Source: Phylloscopus collybita
Lineage: Eukaryota > Chordata > Aves > Passeriformes > Phylloscopidae
Assembly (NCBI GenBank): GCA_027886175.1
Contig: JAJNNQ010000100.1
Span: 2,333,501 to 2,397,500, forward strand
DNA: 64,000 nucleotides
Reading direction: 5' to 3'
Shown in pieces: positions 1 to 32,598 of the stretch (the first letter of the stretch is position 1; every line of letters begins with the position of its first letter). The translations under genes were made by a program, and so were the position numbers. The notes under the pieces were generated by a model, which was given only the letters and a program-made list of their open reading frames with translations, made no database searches and was not told the DNA's origin.

Positions 1-981
1 GTGTCCTGGTGTCAGGGCTGACAGTTCGGGGCTCTGTGTGCCGTGTGGTTTGCATCCACGAGCCGACTGTTAGCAGGGCTGCAGCTCCGGCTGAAAGCAT
101 CCATATGGTGCTTGGGGAGAGCCACAATCAGAGTATCTGCTGACAGGCTGGGCTATCACATGCTCCTCTCATAAATAATCTGCAGAGAACTGTGAGAAGG
201 AAACTTAGATCCGCACCGAGACTCGCCTGACCTTTCCCTCCCCGGCTCAGCCTTCGCCCGTGTCTGCGTGTCGACAGCACAGACAGTTGGCGAGTCTGGA
301 TTTGAGGAAGGTGTTAGGAGCAGTTGGAATGACAGCATGGACATAGCCTTTGGGATCAGCACAGCTCCCCATCCCTGGTGAGAAAGTGCTGCTTCGGAAA
401 ATGCTTTGGCTGCAGGCTCGGCGGCGGCGCTGGAACAGAGCCCTTCGAAAATGGAGCCGCAGAGCCTTTTTATCCCGGCCTTAGAGCACTTCACAAAGCA
501 TTTCGGCTGAGGAGCAGGGGACTTAACCCAAAAGGGACATTACATCGTCTTCAAATATGCAAAAGGTTTCTGCAGAGCAGGAGGGAATTAGCTCTCGCCT
601 GCGTGCTGTGAGACCAGGATGAGAAATAATGAGCTTACAGCTTGGAAAAGGCCATGGAAATTAGGGACCGGGCTAAGGGCAAGGATTGTTGAACACCAGA
701 AGAAATTCCCTGGGAAAGAAACGGAATAATCACCTCTGGACGTCTTTATTTAACAAGAAATTAGTAAAACATCTGCTCTGAAGAGTTCAGGGAGAATCTT
801 TCTGATCTCAGGGATATGGATGGGGTAAATAATCCCCTACAATCCCCGTCAGCCCTAGTTTTGTGTGAGGCAAAGGAAATGTGATTTCCCAAATTTACAA
901 AGCAGGTTAGAGCACAGGCTGCGTTTGGATTCCAGCTCAGATCCTCCTGTCTGCACCTAATACACCAGACTAAATACTAAG

Positions 982-1010
982 AAAAAAAAAAAAAAAAAAA
1001 AAAAAAAAAA
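982..1010 (+). repeat. poly(A) homopolymer
   Basis: An uninterrupted run of 29 A. It could be the tail of a degraded retrocopy or a simple slippage run; no recognisable element precedes it. Confidence 0.9.
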
Positions 1011-1256
1011 GCAAAACAGGTTTTCCCAACTGTTCTATCTTCCACAAGGTTGGGTTGATTTTTTTTTTTTTGTTAAAAATCCAGTATGCAAAGTGACTCC
1101 AAACCGTGGCTGATATTCACGGCATTTCCCTTGGGAAAAGCTCCCACTTTTCCTATTTTTTTCCCACATGAGCTGCCTCACAATGAAACGAGTGTATTTC
1201 ACATTGAGAATAATAAATTATCCCCTCATTTTTCTGGTACAACGGGACTGAAAAGG

Positions 1257-1257
<1 letters not shown>

Positions 1258-1301
<44 letters not shown>
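1258..1301 (+). repeat. poly(T) homopolymer
   Basis: An uninterrupted run of 44 T, the longest homopolymer in the window. It creates false Phe-rich or Lys-rich open frames. Confidence 0.95.
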
Positions 1302-2723
1302 CCCAAGGAACAGATGAAGCTGTTCCTCTGCACTGCTGCACCCTTCCTGGAAGACAGCACTCAGTGTGTGGGGCTGGGAGCTCAGCAGCTGTCAACAGCA
1401 TTAAATTCACCAGGAACATGGAGAGAAAGAAAAGCCCCATAAAATAAAAGGAAGGACATTGTGCTGATGATAACTTGCATTTCAACCTGAATTAAAATAC
1501 CTCCCCCCGGTTCTTTTCTCACAAATTGTTCTTATCGATCCAGCTCAGCTCAAAGATTAATGTGGGTTTGGTTTTCTTATAAGTGTGCAGCCATTACCCA
1601 GCTGCTATTGGAGATTTTCAGGCAGAATCTGACTGTAGAGAATTGTTTGCCGTGCCTTAAAATAGCTCTTCTGGGAAATTTTCCTCTTAAATTTGCCTCA
1701 ATGCGGTGGCTACCCTTAAAGAACAAATTCCCACACTTCAAATTTCACCTTCTGAGTTAGGAGAACTTTAGGAAGTAGTGGTGAGAATGGCAAAATACCT
1801 GTTTTGGGAGTAGAAAAGTGTAATTTGAGAGAAGTGAAAGTAGACAGAAACCCCACATTTTGCCTGGGTGGGTTTTCTCTGAGGTCTGACAACAGCTGAG
1901 CCCATCCCTCAGTGGGAACACCACGCTGTCTTTTGGAATATCACACTGGTCCTTGGCTGTTAGACATGTTTTTGTTTGGATGGTGAATCCAAGCTAACGC
2001 AGAGATGCGTGCAATGTCGTCACAAAACCATCATTTTTACAGAATGTTTGGCTAAAAACTCACTGCACTCCCCCTGCACGAAGGATTGCCCAAGACACCA
2101 TTGGCAGGTACCACAACTGACATCAGCTCCTGCTGTTCCTGCTGTTCCAGCAAACAGCTCTTGGCTCCAGGAGCAAGGCTGAAATGGGAGATGTGGCTCT
2201 CACGACGGAGCACGGTGAGTCAGTTGGTGTAAGCAGCAGTGAGTTGTGTTTGTGTGCTGCTCCTCACTCAGGAAATCCATAACATCTTGGCAAGCAGAGC
2301 CAAGGGGAAATCGTGGGATGGCACAGCTTGTAACGAGGCCTTCCCCTGATTTTTGATGCCCCTAGGACTGAAGCAATCCCCCACGTGTGCAAATATTAAC
2401 TGAGTGCTGCGTTGCCTGTGGTGCAGTAAACATTGAGGGGCTCTGTGAGCTGCCTGGTGTTGCACAACCATGGACCAGCACCCAGGAGCAGCACCCCCAA
2501 CACCTGAGCAGGAGAATCCTTCTGCCAACTGAGCTGCTTCAGGTGTTGAACAGAAGTAAATTGTTCAGGCTGGGTTGGGGCCAAAGCTGGAGGGACAAGA
2601 ACTGCTTGTGGCAGGAGTGCTGTGATGTCTTGGGTGACTCCAGGCACTCGTGGCCTTTCGATCGACTGATTCTTCATGGCAAGGACAGCACATTGAAGAA
2701 AGATCCTACCCTCCTCCATAAAT

Positions 2724-3000
2724 CATAGAATCATGGAATGTTTGGGATTGGAAGGTTGGAAGTGATCTTAAAGGTTTGGGTTGGAAGGGACCTTAAAGCC
2801 CATCCAGTGCCACCCCCTGCCATGGGCAGGGACACCTTCCACTGTCCCGGGTGCTCCAAGCCCTGTCCAGGGGACACTTCCAGGCATGAGGCAGCCACAG
2901 CTTCTCTGGGAACCTGTTCCAGGGCTTCACCAGCCTCACAGGGAACAATTCCTTCCCGATATCCCATCTTTCCCTGCCCTCTGGCAGTGGGGAGCCAAGT
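2724..3000 (-). mobile_element. CR1 LINE 3' end
   Basis: The + strand begins with the inverted CR1 tail (tandem imperfect repeats of TCATAGAATCATGGAAT). The 'GGGTTGGAAGGGACCTTAAAG' type motif and the 'CCATGGGCAGGGACACCTTCC' type motif follow, in the order expected of an antisense CR1 3' end. It is a 5'-truncated copy with no intact coding capacity. Confidence 0.85.
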
Positions 3001-5212
3001 TTAGAGAGGGCTCTGAGCCCTGCTCCAAAGCAGAAGGATGTAACCACTTCTTGAGCCATCAGCAGCTTTTCTGTGATGCTCTGGATTTTGCCTGAAGAGC
3101 CCAGCCTGTCCAGTGGTGTTTATCCTGCAAAATCTGGTGAGATCAATGTCCACACAGAGAAAGCAAGGAAGTGGAAAATCATAGACTCAGGACAAGAGGA
3201 GCTGTTTTCCAGCTTAAAATATACACATTGCAAAAACCAAAGCAAAACTCTCTGGCCTTTCTGTTGGGACATTCTCTCTTTGATGTGTCCTCCTTCCAAG
3301 GAAGGGAGCAGTTCTTTAGGAGGCAGGAGGACTCTTTGTTTTTTATTACAAAGCAGAAATCTCAGTGCAGGCCCATGCCAAAAAAACACGCTGCAAATAC
3401 TCTCTGTGGCAAACAGGGCCTGCAGAGAGGGTTTGTTCATCTGTCTTTGGCCTGCCTTGCCATACTTTTCTGTCCCTCCTGCCAAATGGAAAATAAATCA
3501 TCCTCTCCTCGCTGTTCTGGTTATAATTGGCTGGATGTGCCATCAGCTGGCTCATCCCCCTGCTCAGAGCCTGGGAAGGCGTAAACACTTCCAGGATTAC
3601 AGAAAATGAGGACACTAACTTTGGGACCCATCCAAAGCCCTTTAGTGAGCGTGAAGACTAATTGACTACAGCGAGAGCTGCATCAGCTCCTTAATTGCTG
3701 AGGGGAAATGAAACAATAACATCTCCCCTTTCGCTACCTCCTTTTTCAAGAGCCCTGTGGTAAGGGCTGCCTGAGACAGCAGCACTGGAAAGCTCTGGGC
3801 CATTACTCTGGGAATGTTCTCCAAGGAAGGTGCTCAGACACTGCCACAGAAGATGGAACATGATGGTAATCATCTGATGATAACGCGCTTTTCCTGTTTT
3901 CCTCACTGTCACAAACAAAGCTGCTCGATTCGGATAATGGATTTGGTAAGATGGGGGAGAAAGCAGCAATTTTTAGCCTTTGATGGCTGAAGTTGAAGGT
4001 GATATTCAGTTATAACCACCCTGTTGTGCACCAGGTCTCCACCTTCTGGGCCTCAAGGACCTTGGACATGCCCAGGCTCCAGAGCTGTTGTGTGTTCTGG
4101 AGAAGAACAGCACTGGAAATTGGAGGCAGCAGTTGTTTCTGCTCTCTGATGTGGTGAAGGGCTGGGATTCCCTCCCTCTGTCCCATTAGAAGGGGAAACA
4201 TGGTCACTTGGAGCACTTGGAGCTTTGCCTCAGGCTTTGCTGGGCTCTGGGTGCCAGCAGTGTGGGATGGAGGTGGGCACTGCCAGACAGACTCTTCCTT
4301 TTGCCCTTCTTCATCAGGAGGAAATCAGCACGGGGCAATGGAGCTCCGTGGGAATTGGCAGGGATTTGGGATGGGCTGTCCATCACAGCCCTCTCCAGTC
4401 CTGCCTTCTGCTGGGTTGGACTGGAAAGGGGGTCAGTGGGCCAAGGAGAAGTCTGATGGATGAGAAATGTGGCTCAGCACCTGCAGAGCCAAGACTGTGG
4501 GGTAAAGTTATAGGGGTCAGGTGGGTGAGGGAAAGGAGAGAAGGTTGTAGGGTGTTTAAGCAGCAGGAGCGTTCAGTGGGAAAGGAGAAAGAATAAGGTT
4601 CAAATAAAAATATAAAGGCAAAAGAGGGGAAAGCATGTGTGTGCTGTAGACTGCCCTGGTTCTGCTCCAGGCAATGTCACCCAGGACATCTTTTGTTTCA
4701 TTCACATGAAAATCCTTGCCATCCCTACTTTGCCCTGTCCCCTCCATGAATCCATCAGTTCCTAAACAAACAGACGTGACAAGGCCTTCAAAAGCTGTGT
4801 CAGAACCTTTAATTACCACCTGAGCATAATGTGACATGTGGGAAAAGCCACGTGGCTCCCTACAGGTGGAAAACAGCTCCGGCCCTATTTCCAAAGATTT
4901 GATGTTTGGTTTACATGACTCACTGCCCACGTGCCTTGGGTTTAGATGCTTGGAGCAGCTTTTTGTAATGTAATCAGAACTGTGGGCACTAAATCTGCCC
5001 ATCACTGAGGCTAAAGGATTAGCACAGCACTAAAAATGACACCTCGTCCTGCACGTGGGCAGAGTTGGAGGGTGGAATGCAGCGGTTCAGCCTGGGAGGA
5101 GCCGAGCATTTGCTCACCCCAGGGCTGGAGAAATGTGGTTTGTACCATGAGCCAGGCAGCCTGGACTTGTCATGTCAGCCCATATCCACGGCCAGCCAGA
5201 TCCTTGGTGTTA
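3001..5212. other. intergenic, unique sequence with possible conserved element
   Basis: No gene is seen. Positions about 4735-5040 read as dense, non-repetitive AT-containing sequence with several homeodomain-type TAAT cores (for example the CCTTTAATTACC stretch near 4808) and E-boxes (CACGTG at 4850 and 4928). This is the look of a conserved non-coding element, but conservation cannot be tested here. Confidence 0.3.
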
Positions 5213-5465
5213 TAAATGCATATTTATATTTATTTTATATATTTATTTTATATATTTACTTTATATATTTATATTTATTTTTATTTTATATATTTATATT
5301 TATAGTTATTTATAGTTATTTTATATATTTATATCTATTATATATGTTTATTTTATATAATTATATTTTTTATTTATATTTTTATTATATATATTTTTAT
5401 AGATTTTTATTTTTATTTTTATTATAGATTTATATTTATATTTTATTCTTTATATTTTATATTTG
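5213..5465 (+). repeat. A/T-only low-complexity tract
   Basis: About 250 bases made almost entirely of TATTTATATTTATTTTATATA-like units with no C and very few G. It is an expanded AT microsatellite rather than a gene. The Tyr/Phe/Ile-rich open frame across it is an artefact. Confidence 0.9.
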
Positions 5466-5488
5466 CATTTTGCAAATATTGAAATGAA

Positions 5489-6012
5489 TGTTATACATAT
5501 ATAGCGTAAGAAGGTTGTACTGCGTTTTCTTTTGCTTGTGAAATTTAAAAATGTAACGGAGGTGTATTTTCAGATTGTAACAAAGTAGAGATGGGAGGTT
5601 GTTTGGTTTTTGTTGTTTTTTTTTTAACTCCTCAACTAGATAGAAGACAGAAGGGACGTCTGGAATTCCTGAACTAAAGATTTCTGATAAGGAACAATTA
5701 AGCCTTTGAGAGTTCTGAATCTTTGGCAGACAGATTTACAACATACCTCTAGACTTCGTGGAGTCTCACAGACAACCTGTATGCTTAGGGAGGGTCTTGA
5801 AACCAAAATGAATATTTGAATCATGCATTAGCTTATTTAAATATGTAGACTTTTAAATACCAAAGAATTTAGAATGGGCGGTGTGTGTTGCTTTGCACCC
5901 TCAGCTGAGAAGCTATCTTCTTCTGTCTCCTTATTGTCTGTTTTTATTCTATTTCATTTTCTTTTTTATTAAACTTACCAATTAATATAAAAAGGCGAAA
6001 CGTCGTTTTTCA
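5489..6012 (+). mobile_element. possible solo LTR (uncertain)
   Basis: This AT-rich block begins TGTTATAC and ends TTTCACA. It contains a promoter-like middle and an ATTAAA near 5969, as an avian retroviral LTR might. I see no target-site duplication and cannot name a family. It may simply be unique AT-rich sequence. Confidence 0.25.
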
Positions 6013-6164
6013 CATTGGGAATCAGGGTTTCCTGGCCCTGACAACCACAGCTGCCCATCAGACCCTTGGCAAAAATCTGTGGGCAACTCAAGCATCTCCT
6101 CTGGTGTGATGAGACTCAAAAGGACTGTGGGAGTAGGACAAGGAGGGTGATGCTTGCCCTCTCC

Positions 6165-6695
6165 TCTGCTCTCAGGAAACCTCACTGGAGCTCTGTGTCC
6201 AGCCCTGGAGCCCCCAGCACAAGAAGGATGTGCAGCTGCTGGAGAGAGTCCAGAGGAGCCAGGGAAATGCTGCAAAAGCTGGAAAAACTCTGCTCTGGAG
6301 CCAGGCTGGGAGAGCTGGGGCTGCTCACCTGGAGAAGGAAAAGCTCCAGGGAGAGCTCAGAGCCACTTCCAGGGCCTAAAGGGGCTCCAGGAGAGCTGGA
6401 AAGGGACTGGGGACACGGGATGGAGGGACAGGATACAGGGAATGGCTCCCACTGCCAGAGGGTGGATTTAGATGGGATATTGGGAAGGAATTCCTCCCTG
6501 TGAGGGTGGGAGGCCCTGGCACAGGGTGCCCAGAGCAGCTGTGGCTGCCCCTGGATCCCTGGCAGTGCCCAAGGCCAGGCTGGATGGGGCTTGGAGCAGC
6601 CTGGGACAGTGGAAGGTGTCCCTGCTCATGGCAGGGGTGAAATGGGATGATTTTGAGGTCCCTTCCAACCCGAACCGCTGTGGGATTCTACGGTG
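6165..6695 (+). mobile_element. CR1 LINE 3' region, sense orientation
   Basis: The sequence follows the CR1 3' consensus in sense order: the 'TGTGTCCAGCCCTGGAG' and 'CACAAGAAGGATGTGCAGCTGCTGGAG' region, then 'GAGAGCTGGGGCTGCTC', then 'GTGAGGGTGGGAGGCCCTGGCACAGG', ending with 'GAGGTCCCTTCCAACCC' and a TGTGGGATTCTA tail. It is one of the longest CR1 copies in the window (about 530 bp). Its frames carry stops, so it is a dead copy. Confidence 0.85.
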
Positions 6696-7505
6696 TCCAA
6701 AGGGTCTGTTCCTCCTCCATCCCCTGCCAGCTCCTTGCTCTGCAGAGCAACCTCCCTGCAGCGATTCTCTTCTCGTGGGCGATGCTCTCAGACTTTCTGC
6801 ATCAATTAAATCTCTGTTTCCCTGTCTTCTGCCGGCTGGGGGATTTGTTGCTCGATTGTCATGGTGACTGCAGCCCTGGGACCCCGGCTGAGGGTGAGGC
6901 CGCTCCATTAGGATTCAGGGCAGCGCTTCAGCCTGCATCACTGGGGACCCTCTTGTGCTGAGCACTCTCCGAGAGCAGGGAGCTCATTCCGCTGCAGAAA
7001 TCCCAGCTGAACAGCATCTCTCCGCAGCAAATGAGGCTGGCTCTAATTTCTGTTAATTATGTGGAAGCAACTTGATTTCCTCGCGAGCCTGTTGTCAGCG
7101 CAGCCCTCGCCGTCGATTCCTGGCCAGCAGGATGAGGATGCTTTAGGAACCCCAAGGGGCTCTGCAGTTCTGTTTTGCAGAACAACATGGAATAAAAAGG
7201 AGCCATTTCCAAATTTAAAAAAAAAAAAAAATACAATAAAAAGGACAAAATCCAAGATGTACCTTGTGGAACGCTGTGGGAAAGAGGAGGCATTTGCAGA
7301 AAATGTGAGGTCTGGCTGGCAGAGAAGCAGGGAAAAGAACGAATGGGGGGAAAACAAGGAAACAATCAAAACAGGTGCAGAAAAGTGGATTGTTGTAAGG
7401 AAAGAGATTTCTCAGGCAGCAGCCTGGGAATGGCGGGGAAGACATGAACAAAGGAGGTGGAGGCAGAGGAAGAAGAGCCGTGCGCGGAGCGGTTGATCTC
7501 GAGGA
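6696..7505. other. upstream flank of tRNA and FBXO31, no gene seen
   Basis: Unique sequence without a recognisable exon. Positions 6960-7130 are non-repetitive, with TAAT-containing motifs (TCTAATTTCTGTTAATTATG near 7034) typical of conserved non-coding DNA. An A-rich run lies at 7217-7230. Confidence 0.35.
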
Positions 7506-7578
7506 GCCTCGTTAGCGCAGTAGGTAGCGCGTCAGTCTCATAATCTGAAGGTCGTGAGTTCGATCCTCACACGGGGCA
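7506..7578 (+). tRNA. tRNA-Met (CAU anticodon, elongator)
   Basis: A 73-base gene that folds as a canonical cloverleaf. The acceptor stem pairs GCCTCGT with ACGGGGC (one G-T pair), the anticodon loop contains CAT in CTCATAA, and the T arm contains GTTCGATCC (the Pol III B box). The A box is TAGCGCAGTAGG. The sequence looks identical to the common vertebrate elongator methionine tRNA, with no intron and no encoded CCA. It decodes internal AUG codons. It lies about 430 bp before the FBXO31 start codon; as I recall, human FBXO31 also has a tRNA-Met close to its 5' end. Confidence 0.97.
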
Positions 7579-7593
7579 AAGATGGTTTCCTCC

Positions 7594-7602
7594 TTTTTTT
7601 TT
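7594..7602 (+). terminator. Pol III terminator of tRNA-Met
   Basis: A run of nine T begins 16 bases after the mature 3' end of the tRNA. Four or more T on the coding strand is the standard Pol III stop signal, so this run should end the transcript. Confidence 0.85.
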
Positions 7603-8006
7603 CTCTTCCCTTCTTCCGCAGCCAGACTTTCCCAAGGCAAGGGGTTATTATTTTGTTTTATAGAACTGGAGCAGGAAGCGGGCGGGCGAACGCGCCCCCA
7701 GCCCTGCACCGGCCCGCAGCGCGCCCCGTTACCGGGCACCGGGCCCGCCATAGTGCGGTCCGCCCGCCCGCTAAGGGGCGCGCACGCTTGTTGCGTCGGT
7801 TAGGGAACGGCATCCGCGCAGCGTTCGCTACCGGCGGGGGCGGGGCGCGGCGCAGCTAGATCAGGCGGCGCTGATTGGAGGAACAGCGCGAAAGGTGCGG
7901 ACCAGCGAAGGGATGGGCGATGCTGATTGGCGGGGCTTTGTGGTGGGTGGGGCCAGAGGCGGGCACGGTGGCGCGCCCCGGAGCGGCGGTCAGAGCGGCG
8001 TCGGCC

Positions 8007-28181
<20,175 letters not shown>

Positions 28182-28298
28182 TGAGCGGTTGGTGACGGAC
28201 GGGGCTCGGGGGTGGCAAAGGCTGCTACGCTCCCCGGCCGGGGCTGGCCTCGGGGAGTCCTGGCTCTGGGTATCTCTGGATTAGAAGCATGCACTTTG

Positions 28299-28304
28299 AA
28301 TAAA
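28299..28304 (+). terminator. FBXO31 poly(A) signal
   Basis: A canonical AATAAA 118 bases after the stop codon, in TTTGAATAAAGCC, followed by a T/C-rich and then GT-containing stretch. It would give a very short 3' UTR. A more distal site at 32772-32777 is possible. Confidence 0.7.
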
Positions 28305-31300
28305 GCCTTTCTCACCCCAAATGTACACACATCCCAGTTCAGACGTGCCCTTTTTCCTCCGTGCCCGCTCCGCGCTGCTTCCCGGCGGTCCTTGTTTCAC
28401 CCGTCTGTGCTTCGGAGAGCTGAAGGGGTCCTGCAGAGGAAGGGACAGAACTTCCTTAGTGCAAAAAAATAATAATAATAAAAAAAAAAGAATGTATTGG
28501 GACAAAACCAGCTTCTGGGCAGAGGAACAGGCAGTGAGAAAGCACATCCTCCCCTGCAGAAACCTTTCTGTGGGTGCAGCATTGGCAGGAGAGGCTGGTG
28601 TGCTGCCTGCATCCTTGGCTTGCTAATTGGAGTGTGTGGTTTCCTCTGGAGAATCCCCTCAGCAAGGGCAGGATCCCCACTGCAGATGAGTGTCCTGGCT
28701 TCTGGAGCTTGATGGATGTGCTGTCCCTGGAGCTCCAGGCCTGGGTATCTCCCTGAGACCACAGATGATTTTTTTTTCTCCTGGCAGGAGCTGGCTGTGG
28801 CACTGGAGATATGTGTAAACTGCAAAAGCTCTGATGTGTTCAGACTGGTTTGTACCTGAAAGGTTTTCTCAGATCTTGTAAAGGGGGTCTGAAAAGGCAC
28901 AGGAAGGAGCCAAAAGAAACCCAGCTGTGAGATGAGCCCAGGAGGCTCCAGATGGACAGCAGAAGGTGCCACATGTCACACATGTATGTCACTGTGTGAC
29001 CCCAGGGGTGCCAATCCTGTTCAGGTTGCCCTTCAGAGTGACAAGGGATTGTCCTTGTGTTGTGTGGCTCCTGGAATTCCCTTCCTTCCCTTTCTAGTTG
29101 CACTTGTTTCATCCCAGATGATTTTTGTGGCAGATCTGAGCTCCAGTGGGAACTGTGTGCTGCAGGCAAGGGAGCAGATTCCCTTCAGGCTGTGCTGTGC
29201 AGGGGAATCCTGGCCAGTGCTCATCTCCAGGCTGTGCTAGAAACCATCAGCAGCACTAACACAACCCTTTGCTGCAGCTGCCCTCTGGCTGTGATGACAA
29301 ACTCTTGTGTCCCTTCTCCTCTCCCCAGATCAGTGTCTAACAAAGCCCTGCCTTTACATCTCTGCAGTTTTAGGTCTGTAAATGTGTCTCTACCTGTGTT
29401 GGGAGGTTTCAGGCCCCTTCTGTGGAGAAGTTTCAGTCCCTGCCTGGTCCCAGTGCCTGTGAGCAGCTTTTGTTCTCACTCTCACAAGGGCTTTTTGCCA
29501 TTTCTGCCTCTCACGTGTTCCCTCAGCTGTGTGAGAACCCAGGCTCCAGCAGAGACAAGGAGCAGCAGCTCGTGTCACTCCCAGGATTAATTCCTGTCTC
29601 TCTGGATGGAGTTCTCCAAACCTCTGGGAATTTCAAGGTGATTTAGGGCTTTTTTTTGCTTTGTTTCCTGCAGCTTTGTGAGCAGCCTGCCTCAGTGTTG
29701 GGGCTGAGGAACTGCTACAGGCCTGGTGAATGAGCTGGGAGAAGCAGGGTGGTTGTGAGCAGCCTGTGGGGGTTTTCCTGCAGAGGGAAGAGCCAGTTGG
29801 GATCACCCAGGGCTGGGAGAGAGGGAGTGGCTGCTCTCTGTGCCTTGGTGAGTGGGCAGAGAGGTGACCTGGAGCTGAAATTGGACATCTCAGCCTTGTG
29901 CTGCTGCAGCTGCTGAGCTCTGTGCAGAACTCCTGCCTGATGTGCAGAGGTTTCCAGTTTGGTTCAGCTCTGGGACAGCTGGAGGTGTTCAGTGCTGGGT
30001 TAGTGGTTGGGCTCAGTATCAGAGACCTTTCCCAGCCTGAGTGATTCTCTGATTAGGATTTTATTTGGTATCTCAGTGGCCTGTTTATCTTGGAATTTGC
30101 TGTTATGCTGCTGCAGTTCTGCCTTGTGTTCTCCCTAACAGCCCACAGGGGTGGGAGATGTCCCCTTGGGCAGCTGTTCCCATTGCCTGGCCCTAAAACC
30201 AGCTCTTCTTCAGCTGGATCCATGGCTCTGATTGCAGATTCCTCCCCACTTCGATATCCCCACCAAAAAACCTAAAGCTTTACACAACTGACTTGATAAT
30301 TTTTGCTTTTAGCTTTTAAATTACAATTAATTCTTTTTTTAAATGGAGATTAAAATCCAGATTGCATCGATTGCCCTGCAAGTAGCTGAGGCTTGAGTCA
30401 CTCTCCCAAGTACTGAGCTGTCTGTAGCCTCTGTCCTTTGTCACCTGGGCAAGGTGTCACCTGTTTGCTGTTGGCACAGGTTGAGCATCTTCTCCAGGCT
30501 TCTTGTCCCTTCTGAACCTTTCCAGTGGCAGTGCCAAGGCTCTCCTGAAGGCCAGACCTGCTTGGCTGGCTGGAGAGAAGGGTTTTGGGGGGAGGCTGAT
30601 GCCTTGTGGGATTTTCCCAGCTCTGCCTTGCCCCTGTAATGGCATCTTTTTATTTATAACTCACCTGGCTGGCCTCAAAATGTCAGGATAATTCCTGATT
30701 AAAGGCAGAACTGCTGGTACCCCCTGGCTTCGTTCTGTCTGGAGCAGAAGAAATAGCAACTGTTGTATTAATGTTCCTCCTCTGATGGCTTTTCTCACCT
30801 GCTGCTGCTCCGAGCCTGGCAGGCTTTTGTGGCATTTCAGAAGAAAATTCCCTCTGCTTTGGCTGAGGAAAGCTGTGAAGCTGGATTTGGGAATGCTGGG
30901 GATGCTCCTGTTCCTTTGTGCGTGGCTCTGTCGGTGCCTCCAGAGTAAAGCAGGCTAGCATGGAGTTAAAACTCCCAGCTCTGCAATCTTTGGGAAAGGG
31001 GAGACAGATTCAGGAGCAGGGCTTGGATCTGCTCCCCCCTGGCTGAGGGGGATGCTCCTGCTTTCCCACTCTCCCAATCCTGCCTTTCCTCGTGGGAGGC
31101 TGTGCTGACACAGGACAGGGCTTTGCTGTGCTCACTCACTTTGGTACAGGCTGTTCCACCCCCTGCACAGCTCTGCATTCCCCACTTCTTTCCCAAATCC
31201 CACTTCTCCAGCCCGTTGGGATCTTTGTGAGAGCTGTTGACAGGGATAATGTGTGCTGGGGCCCTGCAGATGGTGATCAGTCCCTGCTGCCGACGTCTCC

Positions 31301-32598
31301 TCGTCCTTTTGGCTCCGCAGGAAATCTTGGGGACAATTGGCTGGATTTCTTCATCCCAGATGGATGGAGAGTGCTGGCAAGGACGGGAAAACAACTTGTC
31401 AGGGGTAGGAATACTCTTGGCAGGAGCCTTTTGGATCAGACAAAGCCTTTGCAGGGAGGTTGCAGAGCCCCAATGGCCACTGCAGGACCTGGGAGCTGAG
31501 TTCTGGCTCGGGCACAAGTGTCTGGTTCGTGTGCTGGGGATGGGTTCTGCTCCTCCATCCTGCCCCCTGTGTTGTCAAAACACGTGGGTTTGGCCAGCTG
31601 GAGAGCAGGAACATCAAAGCTCCAGTTTGTTTGCCTTGGGGCTGATCTGAGAGCTGTGAATGTGCTGTGCTCAGGCGTGGTGGTTGTCAGGCTGGGTTTG
31701 ACTGAGGAGGAGGAGAAAAGGATGGAATTGTTTGTAAACTGGGGTGTCAGCTCCACTCTGGAGTGTCTGCCCTGGAATGGGACAGCAGCAGTGGGAGGGC
31801 AGTTCCTTAGGGAAATAATGTGTGCTGGGGAGAAAGGGAATTCTGTGCAAACGTGCCTGGAGGTGCCAGCTCCCAGGAAAAGCCCAACCCGCAGCTGGCT
31901 CAGCCTTCACTTTTCAACAAGAGTGACTTTTTTCTTGCTTTTTATTCATTTAAACCTAGTTGGGACTTGATGGGAGTGTCGGGTGTTGTGTGGAAATGGG
32001 TTGTTTAGGCTCGGCTTGCTAGTTTAGGGAATGATAATGTGTTAACTCTGTCTTGTAGAGCTGGCTGCTGACGTGGCCAATAATCCTCTGTGGTGTTCAG
32101 CTGCCAAAGGCTGGTGCTGCCCTTAACCAGTGGGACAGTGAATTATTTGGTATGTGGGAGAGAGAGAGGTACCAAACTGTGAGTGCCACTGACCTTTGGG
32201 TGCTTTGTGTGCTGAATTAAAAAAAAAAAAAAAAAAAAGAAGAAAAAAAAAGTGTGGTTCTGTTTTTTGTTTGGATTGAAATCTTTGGAACTTTTGAGGC
32301 AAAGAGCACTTGGCTCGACTGTGTTCATTAGCTTAATTAAAGCAATCTGCACTTTTGTTTTGTCATTGATTACTCCCCCTTCCCTGTTCCCATGTGTATT
32401 TTGCACTCACCACTTTAACGTGACACTGATGGATTAATCTGGGCATTTCCTGTAGGTTTTGACTGTGAGTAAGTCTGTAAAAGTATTAAAAATGAAGGCA
32501 AAACATAAATCCCTGCTTTGTACAGAGGGCAGTGGGAGGAAACCACTGGGCATCCCTGTGGAACATGAGAGGTTGTACTTTATTTAACCACCTCACCT
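28305..32598. other. downstream of FBXO31, no gene seen
   Basis: No exon with a family match. The stretch could be intergenic or a long alternative 3' UTR of FBXO31, since an AATAAA with a GT-rich downstream element occurs at 32772. It contains an AATAATAATAATAAA run near 28468, a CR1 tail (29990-30055) and an interrupted A run (32219-32251). Confidence 0.45.
29990..30055 (+). mobile_element. CR1 LINE tail fragment, sense
   Basis: GGTTAGTGGTTGGGCTCAG, then GAGACCTTTCCCAGCCTGAG, then TGATTCTCTGATT: a diverged sense CR1 tail of about 65 bases. Confidence 0.5.

Larger units (their letters stand above)
1..2720. other. intergenic, no gene seen
   Basis: I see no splice-consistent coding exon or RNA gene here. 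The open frames are short, overlap on both strands and match no family I recognise. The stretch holds an A29 run (982-1010) and a T44 run (1258-1301). Positions 180-480 are somewhat richer in CpG than the surroundings, but I cannot assign a promoter. If human synteny holds on this side of FBXO31, MAP1LC3B would be the next gene to the left, but nothing of it is visible. Confidence 0.5.

Noticed and set aside
1..2720. MAP1LC3B expected from human synteny to the left of FBXO31
   Set aside because: No LC3 coding similarity seen on either strand; it may lie further left.
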